10,063 bases of DNA, taken from Lachnospiraceae bacterium (lineage in GTDB: Bacteria; Bacillota; Clostridia; Lachnospirales; Lachnospiraceae). The notes beneath the pieces were generated by a model. The model searched no databases, was not told the DNA's origin, and saw nothing but the letters and a program-made list of their open reading frames with translations. This document shows positions 1 through 6,278 of the stretch, one piece after another (within the stretch, counting starts at the first letter, position 1; each line of letters starts with the position of its first letter). The stretch is taken from the NCBI GenBank assembly GCA_017420605.1, contig JAFOIS010000039.1:1-10063 (forward strand), written 5' to 3'. Both the position numbers and the translations under genes were made by a program.

Positions 1-555
1 CGCACCGACGGGCCAGTTGGAGAGCGCGTAGAGCTTATAGCCGGCTTCCTTCAGGGACGCAAGCCACGGCTCCGTATACGGAAACGGACGGAGCGTTCCA
101 TAGATCGAAGACAGATAACCCCGGATCGCGTCCGCATACTGCGGCGCCGTATCCGTGACGGCCCGAATAGCTTCCTCAAGCGTCATTTCCCCGAGATCGA
201 GGTTATGCCAGTAGACGCTCTCGTAGACGTGCTCGCGCAGGAATCGTTCCTCCGGTTCGGAAAGATGCAGACTCTTTACACAGTCCTCCCACGGGAATGC
301 GATCAGGACCTTGCCGAGGTCGAAGACGACCGTATCGACGACCGGGCTCTTTGTGTCCTGCCGGCTGCGGAGGAGCTTTGCGACGTAGCCGATGAGGAAG
401 AGGAAGACCGGTACGAAAACCGTCGCGTAGAGCGACGCGAAGAAAAGACCGCGGGCCGCTTCGTCCTTACGGACGGCGAAGACCATGGTCAGGACATATA
501 AAGAGAGCAGAATGACGACGCCGGCAAGCGCGGCGATCCGTTTGATATTTTTCAT
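1..555 (-). CDS. Membrane-anchored HAD-like hydrolase (partial; C-terminus beyond left edge)
   Basis: Open frame from the ATG at 555-553 to base 1 with no stop: 185 residues visible, about two thirds of a usual protein of this type. Residues 7-28 and about 36-62 are two hydrophobic helices separated by a short charged turn. A short linker (63-73) leads to a HAD domain: VVFDLGKVLI at 76-85 is motif I with nucleophile Asp79, and LSN at 178-180 is motif II with Ser179. The nucleophile+2 position is Gly81 instead of Asp, as in YihX-type HAD phosphatases, so this is a subclass trait and not a broken site. Motifs III and IV are cut off. The start is set by GGAGG (560-564) four bases upstream and a sigma-A promoter at 618-646. 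No alternative start lies between the helices and the HAD domain, so the fusion is real in this sequence. Inferred role: phosphatase tethered to the membrane with the catalytic domain in the cytoplasm; substrate unknown. Confidence 0.82.
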   Translation of the reverse strand, partial: MKNIKRIAALAGVVILLSLYVLTMVFAVRKDEAARGLFFASLYATVFVPVFLFLIGYVAKLLRSRQDTKSPVVDTVVFDLGKVLIAFPWEDCVKSLHLSEPEERFLREHVYESVYWHNLDLGEMTLEEAIRAVTDTAPQYADAIRGYLSSIYGTLRPFPYTEPWLASLKEAGYKLYALSNWPVGA

Positions 556-579
556 GGATCCTCCGGTGAGAAGTATGGA

Positions 580-597
580 TCCGGCCTTTCTGCCGGA
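580..597 (-). promoter_or_regulatory. Hairpin in the 5' UTR of the HAD gene
   Basis: TCCGGC (580-585) and GCCGGA (592-597) form a perfect 6-bp stem with a 6-base loop. It lies between the predicted start of the minus-strand transcript (about 611) and the GGAGG ribosome binding site. It has no T-tract, so it is not a terminator. It may affect mRNA stability or simply be chance. Confidence 0.3.
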
Positions 598-617
598 CGA
601 CGGATCTTCCGGAACTC

Positions 618-646
618 ATTATAGCGAAAAGAAGAAGGGCGCGCAA
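618..646 (-). promoter_or_regulatory. Sigma-A promoter for the HAD gene
   Basis: On the minus strand, TTGCGC (646-641) is followed after exactly 17 bases by a consensus TATAAT (623-618). Transcription would begin near 611, giving a 5' UTR of about 55 bases to the ATG at 555. Confidence 0.75.
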
Positions 647-752
647 TCTCCGAAGAGACGGCCGGGAGGAACGGATAAAGACAGACTGTGTGAAGAATCG
701 TCCGGCATACGGCGGAAATGACGGAAATTCTGCAAAGAATCGCGAAAAACGC

Positions 753-781
753 TTGACGGGCAGAAGGTTACGTTGTAGAAT
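753..781 (+). promoter_or_regulatory. Sigma-A promoter of the infC-rpmI-rplT operon
   Basis: TTGACG (753-758), a 17-base spacer and TAGAAT (776-781); each box differs from consensus at one position. The predicted transcript starts near 788 and has a leader of about 155 bases before infC. Confidence 0.8.
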
Positions 782-787
782 ACCATC

Positions 788-936
788 GTTCAAGCAGCGT
801 ACTCGCGCTCACCCCGGCATGCAGTCTGTGACCGGGCGTTCATAGAGGATCGTAAGCCGTAAGGCTTTTCCGCGCAGGCGGAAGATCACTTTGATGCGGG
901 TCGCTGGATCCGTATTTTTTTTGCTTTACAGGGAGG
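788..936 (+). ncRNA. Structured infC leader, probable L20 autoregulatory leader
   Basis: The leader folds by eye into consecutive hairpins: 796-809; CCCGG/CCGGG at 813-817/832-836; AAGCC-GTAA-GGCTT at 854-867, with a GNRA-type loop; TTCCGC/GCGGAA at 868-873/878-883; and a terminator hairpin at 897-912. In Bacillus, ribosomal protein L20 is known to bind the infC leader, which mimics its 23S rRNA site, and cause premature termination; Rfam has an L20_leader family. GGATC (847-851) is complementary to GATCC (907-911) in the 3' arm of the terminator and could form an antiterminator. Position, promoter and terminator support the class. The antiterminator and the exact L20 site are inference. Confidence 0.65.
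897..922 (+). terminator. Intrinsic terminator (attenuator) in the infC leader
   Basis: CGGGTC (897-902) pairs with GATCCG (907-912), including one G-U pair, around a 4-base loop. Eight consecutive T (915-922) follow. It ends 9 bases before the infC ribosome binding site and downstream of the only visible promoter, so it must be read through for the operon to be expressed. That makes it an attenuator rather than an end-of-gene terminator. Confidence 0.7.
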
Positions 937-947
937 ATACAAACATT
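931..947 (+). promoter_or_regulatory. infC ribosome binding site and AUU start codon
   Basis: GGGAGG (931-936) is followed after 8 bases by ATT at 945-947, in frame with IF-3. The in-frame ATG at 957 is 20 bases from this site, too far. The upstream TTG/ATG at 891/894 precedes the site and lies within or beside the terminator hairpin. AUU is the known infC start in Escherichia coli and in Bacillus, where IF-3 discriminates against it and so limits its own synthesis. Confidence 0.8.
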
Positions 948-1451
948 AGCGGTTTAATGATCAACGGCCAGATCCGTGAGAGGGAAGTCCGGCTGATCGA
1001 CGAAAACGGCGATCAGGTCGGCATCGTAGCGACACGCGAGGCGCTTGCGCGCGCGGAAGAAGCAGGACTTGACCTTGTCTGTATTTCACCGAAGGCTGTG
1101 CCTCCGGTCTGCAAGATCATCGACTACGGAAAGTACCGTTACGAGCAGGCCCGGAAGGAAAAAGAAGCCAAGAAGAAGCAGAAGGTCATGGAGGTCAAGG
1201 AGATCCGCATGTCGCCGAACATCGACACGAACGATCTCAACACCAAGATCGCTGCAGCGAGGAAATTCTTAAGTCACGGCGATAAGGTCAAGGTGGGCAT
1301 CCGCTTCCGCGGAAGAGAAATGGCTCACACGAACGACAGCAGACCGATCCTGGACGGCTTCGCCGAAGCCCTGAAGGACGTCGCGGCCGTAGACAAGGCC
1401 CCGAAGATGGAAGGCCGTTTCATGGTAATGTTCCTGACTCCGAAAAAATAA
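945..1451 (+). CDS. infC: Translation initiation factor IF-3
   Basis: Encodes 168 residues counted from the AUU start, the normal bacterial IF-3 size. IF-3 binds the 30S subunit in the cytoplasm, keeps subunits apart and checks the start codon-initiator tRNA pairing. The N-terminal domain includes LMINGQIREREVRL near the start and the family signature PPVCKIIDYGKYRYEQ from residue 53. A lysine-rich linker (KEKEAKKKQK) follows, then the C-terminal domain with VKEIRMSPNIDTNDL and FRGREMAH. It is the first gene of infC-rpmI-rplT, 57 bases ahead of rpmI. Expression is likely controlled at two levels: leader attenuation and the AUU start. A longer reading from TTG at 891 adds 18 residues unlike any IF-3 N-terminus that I know and is rejected. 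Confidence 0.96.
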   Translation: MSGLMINGQIREREVRLIDENGDQVGIVATREALARAEEAGLDLVCISPKAVPPVCKIIDYGKYRYEQARKEKEAKKKQKVMEVKEIRMSPNIDTNDLNTKIAAARKFLSHGDKVKVGIRFRGREMAHTNDSRPILDGFAEALKDVAAVDKAPKMEGRFMVMFLTPKK

Positions 1452-1508
1452 CGGAAGAGCGGAACGGGCGGAATAGTTAATTATTAAAAGAAGGGAGCAT
1501 AGAGTATC

Positions 1509-1706
1509 ATGCCGAAAATGAAAACGAAGCGTGCCGCAGCAAAGCGTTTTAAAGTGACTGGCACAGGCAAGCTTAAGAGAATGAAAGCCTTTAAGAGCCA
1601 TATCCTGACGAAGAAGGACCGTAAGACCAAGCGGAATCTGCGCCAGGCGACGATCGCTGATCCGACCAACGCAAAAGTAATGAAGAAGATTTTACCGTAT
1701 CTTTGA
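1509..1706 (+). CDS. rpmI: 50S ribosomal protein L35
   Basis: 65 residues, the usual L35 length, and strongly basic. The N-terminus [15 protein letters not shown] and the [17 protein letters not shown] segment are L35 hallmarks. It is a structural protein of the large ribosomal subunit. AAGGGAG (1491-1497) lies 11 bases before the ATG. It sits between infC and rplT in the conserved order and has no promoter of its own that I can see. The gap to rplT is only 19 bases. Confidence 0.97.
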   Translation: MPKMKTKRAAAKRFKVTGTGKLKRMKAFKSHILTKKDRKTKRNLRQATIADPTNAKVMKKILPYL

Positions 1707-1725
1707 TCAGGGGAGGAAATAAGTC

Positions 1726-2079
1726 ATGGCAAGAATTAAAGGCGGATTAAATGCCAAGAAACGGCATAATAAAGTTCTGAAACTCGCGAAGGGCTTTCGC
1801 GGCGCACGTTCCAAGCAGTATCGTATCGCGAAGCAGTCCGTGATGCGCGCGCTTGCGTCTTCGTACGCGGGCAGAAAAGAAAGAAAGCGCGATTTCCGCA
1901 AGCTCTGGATCGCCCGTATCAACGCGGCGGCCCGTCTCAACGGAACGAGCTACAGCAAGCTGATGCACGGCCTCAAGGTCGCCGGCATCGACATCAACCG
2001 CAAGATCCTTTCCGAGATGGCGATCTCGGATCCGGAAGGATTTGCCGCTCTCGCGGAGACCGCGAAAGCGAACGCGTAA
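1726..2079 (+). CDS. rplT: 50S ribosomal protein L20
   Basis: 117 residues, full length for L20. [24 protein letters not shown] at the N-terminus, the basic extended tail ([16 protein letters not shown]) and [13 protein letters not shown] are diagnostic. L20 is needed early in 50S assembly and binds 23S rRNA. In Bacillus it also represses its own operon by binding the infC leader, and the matching leader is present here. A strong AGGGGAGG site (1709-1716) lies 9 bases before the ATG. It is the last gene of the operon; terminator hairpins begin 19 bases after the stop. Confidence 0.97.
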   Translation: MARIKGGLNAKKRHNKVLKLAKGFRGARSKQYRIAKQSVMRALASSYAGRKERKRDFRKLWIARINAAARLNGTSYSKLMHGLKVAGIDINRKILSEMAISDPEGFAALAETAKANA

Positions 2080-2097
2080 AGAAAGACCAGAAAGCAG

Positions 2098-2134
2098 AAC
2101 TGCTGCACGGCTCAAAGCCTGCAGCAGTTTTTTT
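2098..2134 (+). terminator. Intrinsic terminator of the infC-rpmI-rplT operon
   Basis: CTGCTGCA (2100-2107) pairs with TGCAGCAG (2120-2127). An inner GGCT/AGCC stem (2109-2112/2116-2119) extends the hairpin past a single bulged C. Seven T (2128-2134) follow. This is a strong terminator on the plus strand. Confidence 0.9.
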
Positions 2135-2138
2135 GTCC

Positions 2139-2163
2139 GGCAGGCCCGAAGGCCTGTCTTTTT
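2139..2163 (+). terminator. Second terminator hairpin, between converging rplT and the DUF4364 gene
   Basis: GGCAGGCC (2139-2146) pairs with GGCCTGTC (2151-2158), with one G-U pair, around a CGAA loop; a T-tract (2159-2163) follows on the plus strand. Read on the minus strand the loop becomes a very stable C(UUCG)G tetraloop but has no U-tract after it. It is a backup terminator for the ribosomal operon and possibly a partial barrier to transcription from the opposite side. Confidence 0.6.
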
Positions 2164-2170
2164 CCGTACT

Positions 2171-2707
2171 TTACTGCGGTTCCCCGCCGTCCCCGAGGAG
2201 CTTGCGCATGACGGTCATATAAACGTCCTGGCATGCGTCTTCCCAGGCGCGGCACATCCGTTCCGCCTCTTCGCGGCTCATCACGTTGACCGTCATGTCG
2301 AAGAGGGGGGAACCTCCTTCGATGATCGTGCAGTGCACGGCGTATTCACGCTGCGGCGTCACGCGGTATTCCGACCGGATCCCGGATTCGGAGCGGAGCG
2401 TGAAGGAATTTTCCCGCAGATAATCCAGGATCTCGCTGCGGATCTCGGGGCTGATCATGCCTTCGAGATAGCCCAGCGTTTTGCTGCCTTCCTCCGTGAT
2501 CTCGTACCGCGTCGTATTGCCCTGCGTCTCCGACAGGATATGGCGGTCGGAAAGAAGGTCGTTGATCGCCTCCTGGGCGTGGAAGTAATCCGTGTAGTTC
2601 CGGTTCAGCAGAAAATCGACGAGCTGGCTGTTGGACAGCGGAAACGTGACCTTCTGCAGCATGTAGAGGATCATGAGTTTATAGAGGGCGAGTCCCGGAT
2701 ATGCCAT
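2171..2707 (-). CDS. DUF4364 family winged-helix protein
   Basis: 178 residues from the ATG at 2707-2705. The longer frame starting at TTG 2725 is rejected because AAAGGA (2720-2715) lies 7 bases before this ATG. The N-terminus ALYKLMILYMLQKVTFPLSN, then the segments YTDYFHAQEAINDL, NTTRYEITEEG and ISPEIRSEI, match my recollection of DUF4364, a Clostridia-specific family with an N-terminal winged helix-turn-helix (roughly residues 5-85) and a small C-terminal domain of unknown role. It has no signal peptide or membrane segment, so it is cytoplasmic. Inference: a DNA-binding regulator with unknown targets. It is transcribed toward rplT and away from the yerC-type gene. I found no convincing promoter box upstream on the minus strand. 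Confidence 0.85.
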   Translation of the reverse strand: MAYPGLALYKLMILYMLQKVTFPLSNSQLVDFLLNRNYTDYFHAQEAINDLLSDRHILSETQGNTTRYEITEEGSKTLGYLEGMISPEIRSEILDYLRENSFTLRSESGIRSEYRVTPQREYAVHCTIIEGGSPLFDMTVNVMSREEAERMCRAWEDACQDVYMTVMRKLLGDGGEPQ

Positions 2708-2740
2708 AAGTGGGTCCTTTCCCAAAACCGAAAAATCGGG

Positions 2741-2768
2741 TTGCTTTATCCTGCGAAAGTGTTACAAT
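2741..2768 (+). promoter_or_regulatory. Promoter of the yerC-type gene
   Basis: TTGCTT (2741-2746), a 16-base spacer and TACAAT (2763-2768), with an extended -10 TG at 2760-2761. Transcription would start near 2775, about 68 bases before the ATG at 2843. Confidence 0.6.
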
Positions 2769-2842
2769 GAATTTAATGATTTAGCATTGTGAAGTTTGAA
2801 AGTGCCGACAGACCTGTACACCCATCCTGCAAAGGAGCAAAC

Positions 2843-3136
2843 ATGAACAACAAGCTGCACACGCCGGCCGTCGACGCCTGGTTCGACGCCATTCTGAGCC
2901 TCAGGGACCGTGACGAGTGTTACATGTTCTTCGAGGATATCTGCACGATCAACGAACTGCTTTCCCTTTCCCAGCGCTATGAGGTCGCACGGCTTCTCCG
3001 CGAGAAGAAGACCTATCTGGAGATCTCGGACGCGACCGGCGCGTCTACGGCGACGATCAGCCGCGTGAACCGTTCTCTCGTTTACGGCAACGGAGGGTAT
3101 GACATTACCTTCGAGCGTCTGGCAAAAGACCGCTGA
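2843..3136 (+). CDS. YerC/YecD family TrpR-like regulator
   Basis: 97 residues from the ATG at 2843, chosen because AAAGGAG (2831-2837) lies 5 bases upstream. The longer GTG start at 2789 would add 18 unrelated residues. The fold is that of a small all-helical Trp-repressor-like protein: INELLSLSQRYEVARLL (36-52) is followed by a helix-turn-helix at about 58-79 (YLEISDATGASTATISRVNRSL). It is probably a cytoplasmic DNA-binding protein. No tryptophan pathway gene is nearby, so tryptophan need not be the ligand. In Bacillus subtilis yerC lies shortly upstream of pcrB-pcrA-ligA; here pcrA is two genes away, which fits that neighbourhood. Its stop codon directly abuts that of the converging DUF1836 gene. 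Confidence 0.9.
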   Translation: MNNKLHTPAVDAWFDAILSLRDRDECYMFFEDICTINELLSLSQRYEVARLLREKKTYLEISDATGASTATISRVNRSLVYGNGGYDITFERLAKDR

Positions 3137-3766
3137 TCATTTCTTTCCCGGTTTTCTGTCCTTTTCTGCCGTGACCTCCGGCAGCAGATCGATCATACGT
3201 TCAACGATCTGCTTTTTGACGTAGATGTCAAAGCTGAGTGTGCAGAAGAAGGAGAAAAGCTGCAGGACGTCCTTGTCCTCTTCGGTCGCCGCAAGATCGT
3301 CGAAGGTGTCTTTGGAACGAAGGTACTTCACGACCAGATCTTTCGCGACCTTGGACGCTTCGCCGACCTCCGATTCATAAATGCGTTCGTAGATCGCGGA
3401 AAGATCGAGATCGCCGTCCGTACCGAAATAGCGGTCGCTGAGCGGCATCAGGATCTTGCGGATATCGCCGATCGAAAGGAAACTTTTCAGATAGTAGATG
3501 AAAATGAGGAGCAGGAGATGCTCCTTGTTGTATTTTTTCTTGTCCGGCGGCGGGATGAGGTCGTTCTTCGCGTAGTTGTTGATCATCGTCCGCGTCAGGA
3601 TCTTGTCGTCCGGATACCGCTTGCAGGTCTCGAGCTCGCTTTCCATGAACGTCGTGACCTGATCCATATAAAGGGAAATGTCGGGGATGGAGTCGGGCTT
3701 GATGTAGTCAAGCTCGCTCATCTGTGCAAGAATACTTTTGAGGCGTTGCTTCGTGGTAGGATCCAT
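3137..3766 (-). CDS. DUF1836 family MerR-like protein
   Basis: 209 residues from the ATG at 3766-3764. AAGGGAG (3779-3773) lies 6 bases upstream of it, so the longer frame to 3862 is rejected; that extension would also run through the promoter. The block TRTMINNYAKNDLIPPP followed by KKKYNKEHLLLLIFIYYLK (residues about 58-94) and FLSIGDIRKIL is typical of DUF1836, a Firmicutes family whose N-terminal half resembles MerR winged helix DNA-binding domains. The C-terminal half is helical and charged and ends in a lysine-rich tail. Inferred role: cytoplasmic transcription regulator, targets unknown. It is divergent from pcrA, with a 133-base gap, and has its own strong promoter. Confidence 0.85.
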   Translation of the reverse strand: MDPTTKQRLKSILAQMSELDYIKPDSIPDISLYMDQVTTFMESELETCKRYPDDKILTRTMINNYAKNDLIPPPDKKKYNKEHLLLLIFIYYLKSFLSIGDIRKILMPLSDRYFGTDGDLDLSAIYERIYESEVGEASKVAKDLVVKYLRSKDTFDDLAATEEDKDVLQLFSFFCTLSFDIYVKKQIVERMIDLLPEVTAEKDRKPGKK

Positions 3767-3833
3767 GATAAACTCCCTTATGACTTTGTTGTGCTGTATA
3801 TGCGTACACGCGTCAGTTGGTTTTCTGAAACAT

Positions 3834-3862
3834 AGTATATAGTTTCCGATACCGCATGACAA
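3834..3862 (-). promoter_or_regulatory. Sigma-A promoter of the DUF1836 gene
   Basis: On the minus strand TTGTCA (3862-3857), a 17-base spacer and TATACT (3839-3834). Transcription would start near 3827, giving a leader of about 60 bases. Confidence 0.72.
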
Positions 3863-3872
3863 GATGTAAAAT
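3843..3872 (+). promoter_or_regulatory. Possible promoter of pcrA
   Basis: TAAAAT (3867-3872), preceded directly by TG, is a fair -10 box. The matching -35 (TTTCCG at 3843-3848, spacer 18) is poor. It overlaps the divergent DUF1836 promoter. Tentative. Confidence 0.3.
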
Positions 3873-3899
3873 GCCGAATGATACGAAAAACGGAGACGT

Positions 3900-6167
3900 A
3901 TGATGACATATCAAGATGCTGATAACACGAGGGAACTGCTTGCGGGGCTGAACGGCAGGCAGTTGGAGGCCGTGCGGAAGACAGAGGGGCCGGTCCTGAT
4001 CCTTGCGGGGGCGGGTTCCGGCAAGACACGCGTCATCGTGCACCGCATCGCCTACATGATCGCAGCAAAAGGGATCAGTCCGCGGAATATCCTGGCCATC
4101 ACGTTTACGAACAAGGCGGCGGACGAGATGCGCAGCCGCGTCGATGCGCTCGTGGAAGAGGGAGCCCCCGAGGTCTGGGTGTCGACCTTCCATTCGTTAT
4201 GCGTCCGGATCCTCCGGCGGAACATCGACGTTCTCGGCTACGACCGCTATTTCTCCATCTACGACGCGGACGACCAGCTCCGCCTTATGAAAGATCTGTG
4301 CAAACGGCTCGAAGTGGATACCAAACGGTATAAGGAACGAGGGATCCTTTCCGCCATATCGCGCGCAAAGGACGAACTCATCACGCCGGAGGAATACGAG
4401 CTTCGGGCGGACGGCGATTTTGAAACGCTGGTCGCCCGCGTTTATCCGCGTTATCAGGAAACGCTGAAAAACAGCAACGCCCTGGATTTTGACGACCTCA
4501 TTATGAAGACCGTCGAACTGTTCCGCGAAAGTCCCGACGTGCTGGCGTTCTACCGGAACCGCTTCCGGTATATCTGCGTCGACGAATACCAGGATACCAA
4601 TACCGCGCAGTTCGTCCTGATCTCTCTTCTGGCGAGAGAGCATCACAATCTCTGTGTGGTAGGCGATGACGACCAGTCGATCTATAAGTTCCGTGGGGCG
4701 AATATTTCCAACATTCTGAACTTTGAGAAGCATTTCCCCGACGCGGCGGTGATCCGGCTCGAGCAGAACTACCGCTCGACACAGAATATCCTGGACTGCG
4801 CAAACACCGTGATCGCAAACAATACGCAGCGCAAGGTCAAACGCCTTTGGACGGAAAATGAAAAAGGCGCGAAGGTGCGCTTCCGCCGCTTCCAGAACGG
4901 ATTCGAGGAGGCGGAGTTCGTCGCGCGGGAGATCCGCGACAAAGTGCTCGGCGGCGCGGCGTACCGTGATTTCGCGGTGCTGTACCGGACCAACGCCCAG
5001 TCGCGGCTTTTTGAGGAAAAGTTCATCTCCTGGAATATCCCGTACCGGGTCGTGGGAGGCGTCAACTTCTACTCCCGCCTCGAGATCAAGGACATGCTGG
5101 CGTATCTTAGGACGATCGACAATGCGCAGGATGCGCTCTCGGTACGAAGGATCGTCAATGTTCCGAAGCGCGGGATCGGCACCGCTTCCGTAGACCGCCT
5201 CGAGGCTTACGCGGAACGGGAGGAGATCTCCCTTTTTGAGGCGATGTGCCATCCGGACCGCGCCGGACTTACGGAGAGGACGGCCGGGAAAATCCGGCAG
5301 TTTACGGAAATGATCCTTTCCCTCCGGGAAAAGGCGGAGACCATGACCGTCGAAAACCTTCTGCTTACGGTCATGGAGAAGAGCGGATACCGCGCGGAGC
5401 TCGAAGCGGAACACACCGAAGAGGCGGACGCAAGGATCGAGAACCTTGACGAATTCCTGTCCAAGGCGGCGTCCTACGACGAGGCCGCGGGGGAGGAGGG
5501 GACCCTTTCCGATTTCCTGGCGGAAGTCTCGCTGATCGCGGATATCGACAGCACGTCGGACAGCGACAACGTCGTGCTGATCATGACGCTGCATTCGTCC
5601 AAGGGACTCGAATTCGATCACGTCTACATCGCGGGTATGGAAGACGGGGTGTTCCCGGGCTATATGTCGATCGACGCGGGAGACGCGGCGGAACTGGAGG
5701 AAGAAAGACGCCTTGCTTACGTCGGCATCACGCGCGCAAAAAAGGACCTTACCCTGACGGCGGCGTCCGAGCGGCTTCTCCGCGGCGAGGTCGTGGAAAA
5801 CCCGGTATCCCGCTTCGTACGCGAGATCCCGCGGGAGATGATCGACATGGGCTACGAGGGACGCGAAGCAAAGCGCCCTGCGCTCGGAAGCTTCGGCGGC
5901 CGGAGCGATCCCGTCCGGCAGGCGCTGCATACGAAGCCGTCGTACGGCGATCTCTTCACGAGCCCGGTCACACCGAAAAAGACCTTTGCCGTCAAGGGCG
6001 CGAAGCTTTCCTACGGCGTCGGCGACCGCGTGCGGCACGCGCGCTTCGGAGAGGGTACCGTCAGGGAGATCACTGAAGGGGGCCGTGATTTCGAGGTGAC
6101 AGTCCAGTTTGATACGGTCGGCGTCAAGAAAATGTTCGCTTCTTTCGCGAATATGCAGAAGTGCTGA
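3900..6167 (+). CDS. pcrA: ATP-dependent 3'-5' DNA helicase PcrA (UvrD family)
   Basis: 755 residues, close to the roughly 740 of Bacillus PcrA. All superfamily 1 helicase motifs are present: LNGRQ Q-motif (17-21), Walker A GAGSGKT (37-43), motif Ia ITFTNKAADEM, Walker B DEYQD (228-232), motif III GDDDQSIYKFRGA (from 255), motif IV NYRS (290-293), motif V TLHSSKGLEF (563-572) and motif VI YVGITRAK (607-614). The C-terminus (about 705-755, YGVGDRVRHARFGEGTV...) is the Tudor-like domain that in PcrA contacts RNA polymerase. It unwinds DNA in nucleotide excision repair, displaces RecA and helps resolve transcription-replication conflicts. The start is ambiguous between two adjacent ATGs: GGAG (3892-3895) is 4 bases from 3900 and 7 bases from 3903, so 3903 may be the true start. 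No clear terminator follows. The pcrB and ligA neighbours seen in Bacillus are absent. Confidence 0.97.
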   Translation: MMTYQDADNTRELLAGLNGRQLEAVRKTEGPVLILAGAGSGKTRVIVHRIAYMIAAKGISPRNILAITFTNKAADEMRSRVDALVEEGAPEVWVSTFHSLCVRILRRNIDVLGYDRYFSIYDADDQLRLMKDLCKRLEVDTKRYKERGILSAISRAKDELITPEEYELRADGDFETLVARVYPRYQETLKNSNALDFDDLIMKTVELFRESPDVLAFYRNRFRYICVDEYQDTNTAQFVLISLLAREHHNLCVVGDDDQSIYKFRGANISNILNFEKHFPDAAVIRLEQNYRSTQNILDCANTVIANNTQRKVKRLWTENEKGAKVRFRRFQNGFEEAEFVAREIRDKVLGGAAYRDFAVLYRTNAQSRLFEEKFISWNIPYRVVGGVNFYSRLEIKDMLAYLRTIDNAQDALSVRRIVNVPKRGIGTASVDRLEAYAEREEISLFEAMCHPDRAGLTERTAGKIRQFTEMILSLREKAETMTVENLLLTVMEKSGYRAELEAEHTEEADARIENLDEFLSKAASYDEAAGEEGTLSDFLAEVSLIADIDSTSDSDNVVLIMTLHSSKGLEFDHVYIAGMEDGVFPGYMSIDAGDAAELEEERRLAYVGITRAKKDLTLTAASERLLRGEVVENPVSRFVREIPREMIDMGYEGREAKRPALGSFGGRSDPVRQALHTKPSYGDLFTSPVTPKKTFAVKGAKLSYGVGDRVRHARFGEGTVREITEGGRDFEVTVQFDTVGVKKMFASFANMQKC

Positions 6168-6174
6168 AGAAAGA

Positions 6175-6204
6175 GTGGCATTTTCGGACAGCAGGTGTTA
6201 TACT
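6175..6204 (+). promoter_or_regulatory. Promoter for the small acidic membrane protein (and possibly rlmD)
   Basis: TATACT (6199-6204) with an extended -10 TGT at 6196-6198; GTGGCA (6175-6180) at 18 bases matches four of six -35 positions. Transcription would start near 6211. It is the last recognisable promoter before the rRNA methyltransferase gene. Confidence 0.6.
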
Positions 6205-6221
6205 TTTCATGGTACATAAGG

Positions 6222-6245
6222 CGGTTCGCATTCATCGCGAAACCG
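6222..6245 (+). promoter_or_regulatory. Hairpin in the leader of the small membrane protein gene
   Basis: CGGTTCGC (6222-6229) pairs with GCGAAACCG (6237-6245), with one bulged A, around a 7-base loop. It lies just after the predicted transcription start and before the ribosome binding site. No T-tract follows, so it does not terminate pcrA. It could stabilise the transcript or be an operator-like inverted repeat. Confidence 0.35.
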
Positions 6246-6278
6246 GAAAACCTCATGCAGGAAAGGTGATATGATCCC

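Noticed and set aside
467..793. 108-codon minus-strand frame in the HAD/infC intergenic region
   Set aside because: It spans both divergent promoters and overlaps the start of the HAD gene in another frame; low-complexity Arg/Ser-rich product.
891..944. N-terminal extension of IF-3 from TTG 891
   Set aside because: It covers the leader terminator and precedes the ribosome binding site; the added residues (MMRVAGSVFFLLYREDTN) do not resemble any IF-3.
2042..2770. 242-codon plus-strand frame opposite the DUF4364 gene
   Set aside because: It starts inside rplT, runs through two terminators and shows no family features. The minus-strand DUF4364 protein explains the region.
3767..3862. 32-residue extension of the DUF1836 protein
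   Set aside because: It overlaps the -35/-10 promoter of the same gene, and a well-spaced AAGGGAG precedes the ATG at 3766.
4197..6038. 613-codon open frame antisense to pcrA
   Set aside because: It mirrors the codon phase of a complete, motif-rich helicase gene. Long antisense frames are common in GC-rich genes. The translation has no recognisable domain and no ribosome binding site is evident.
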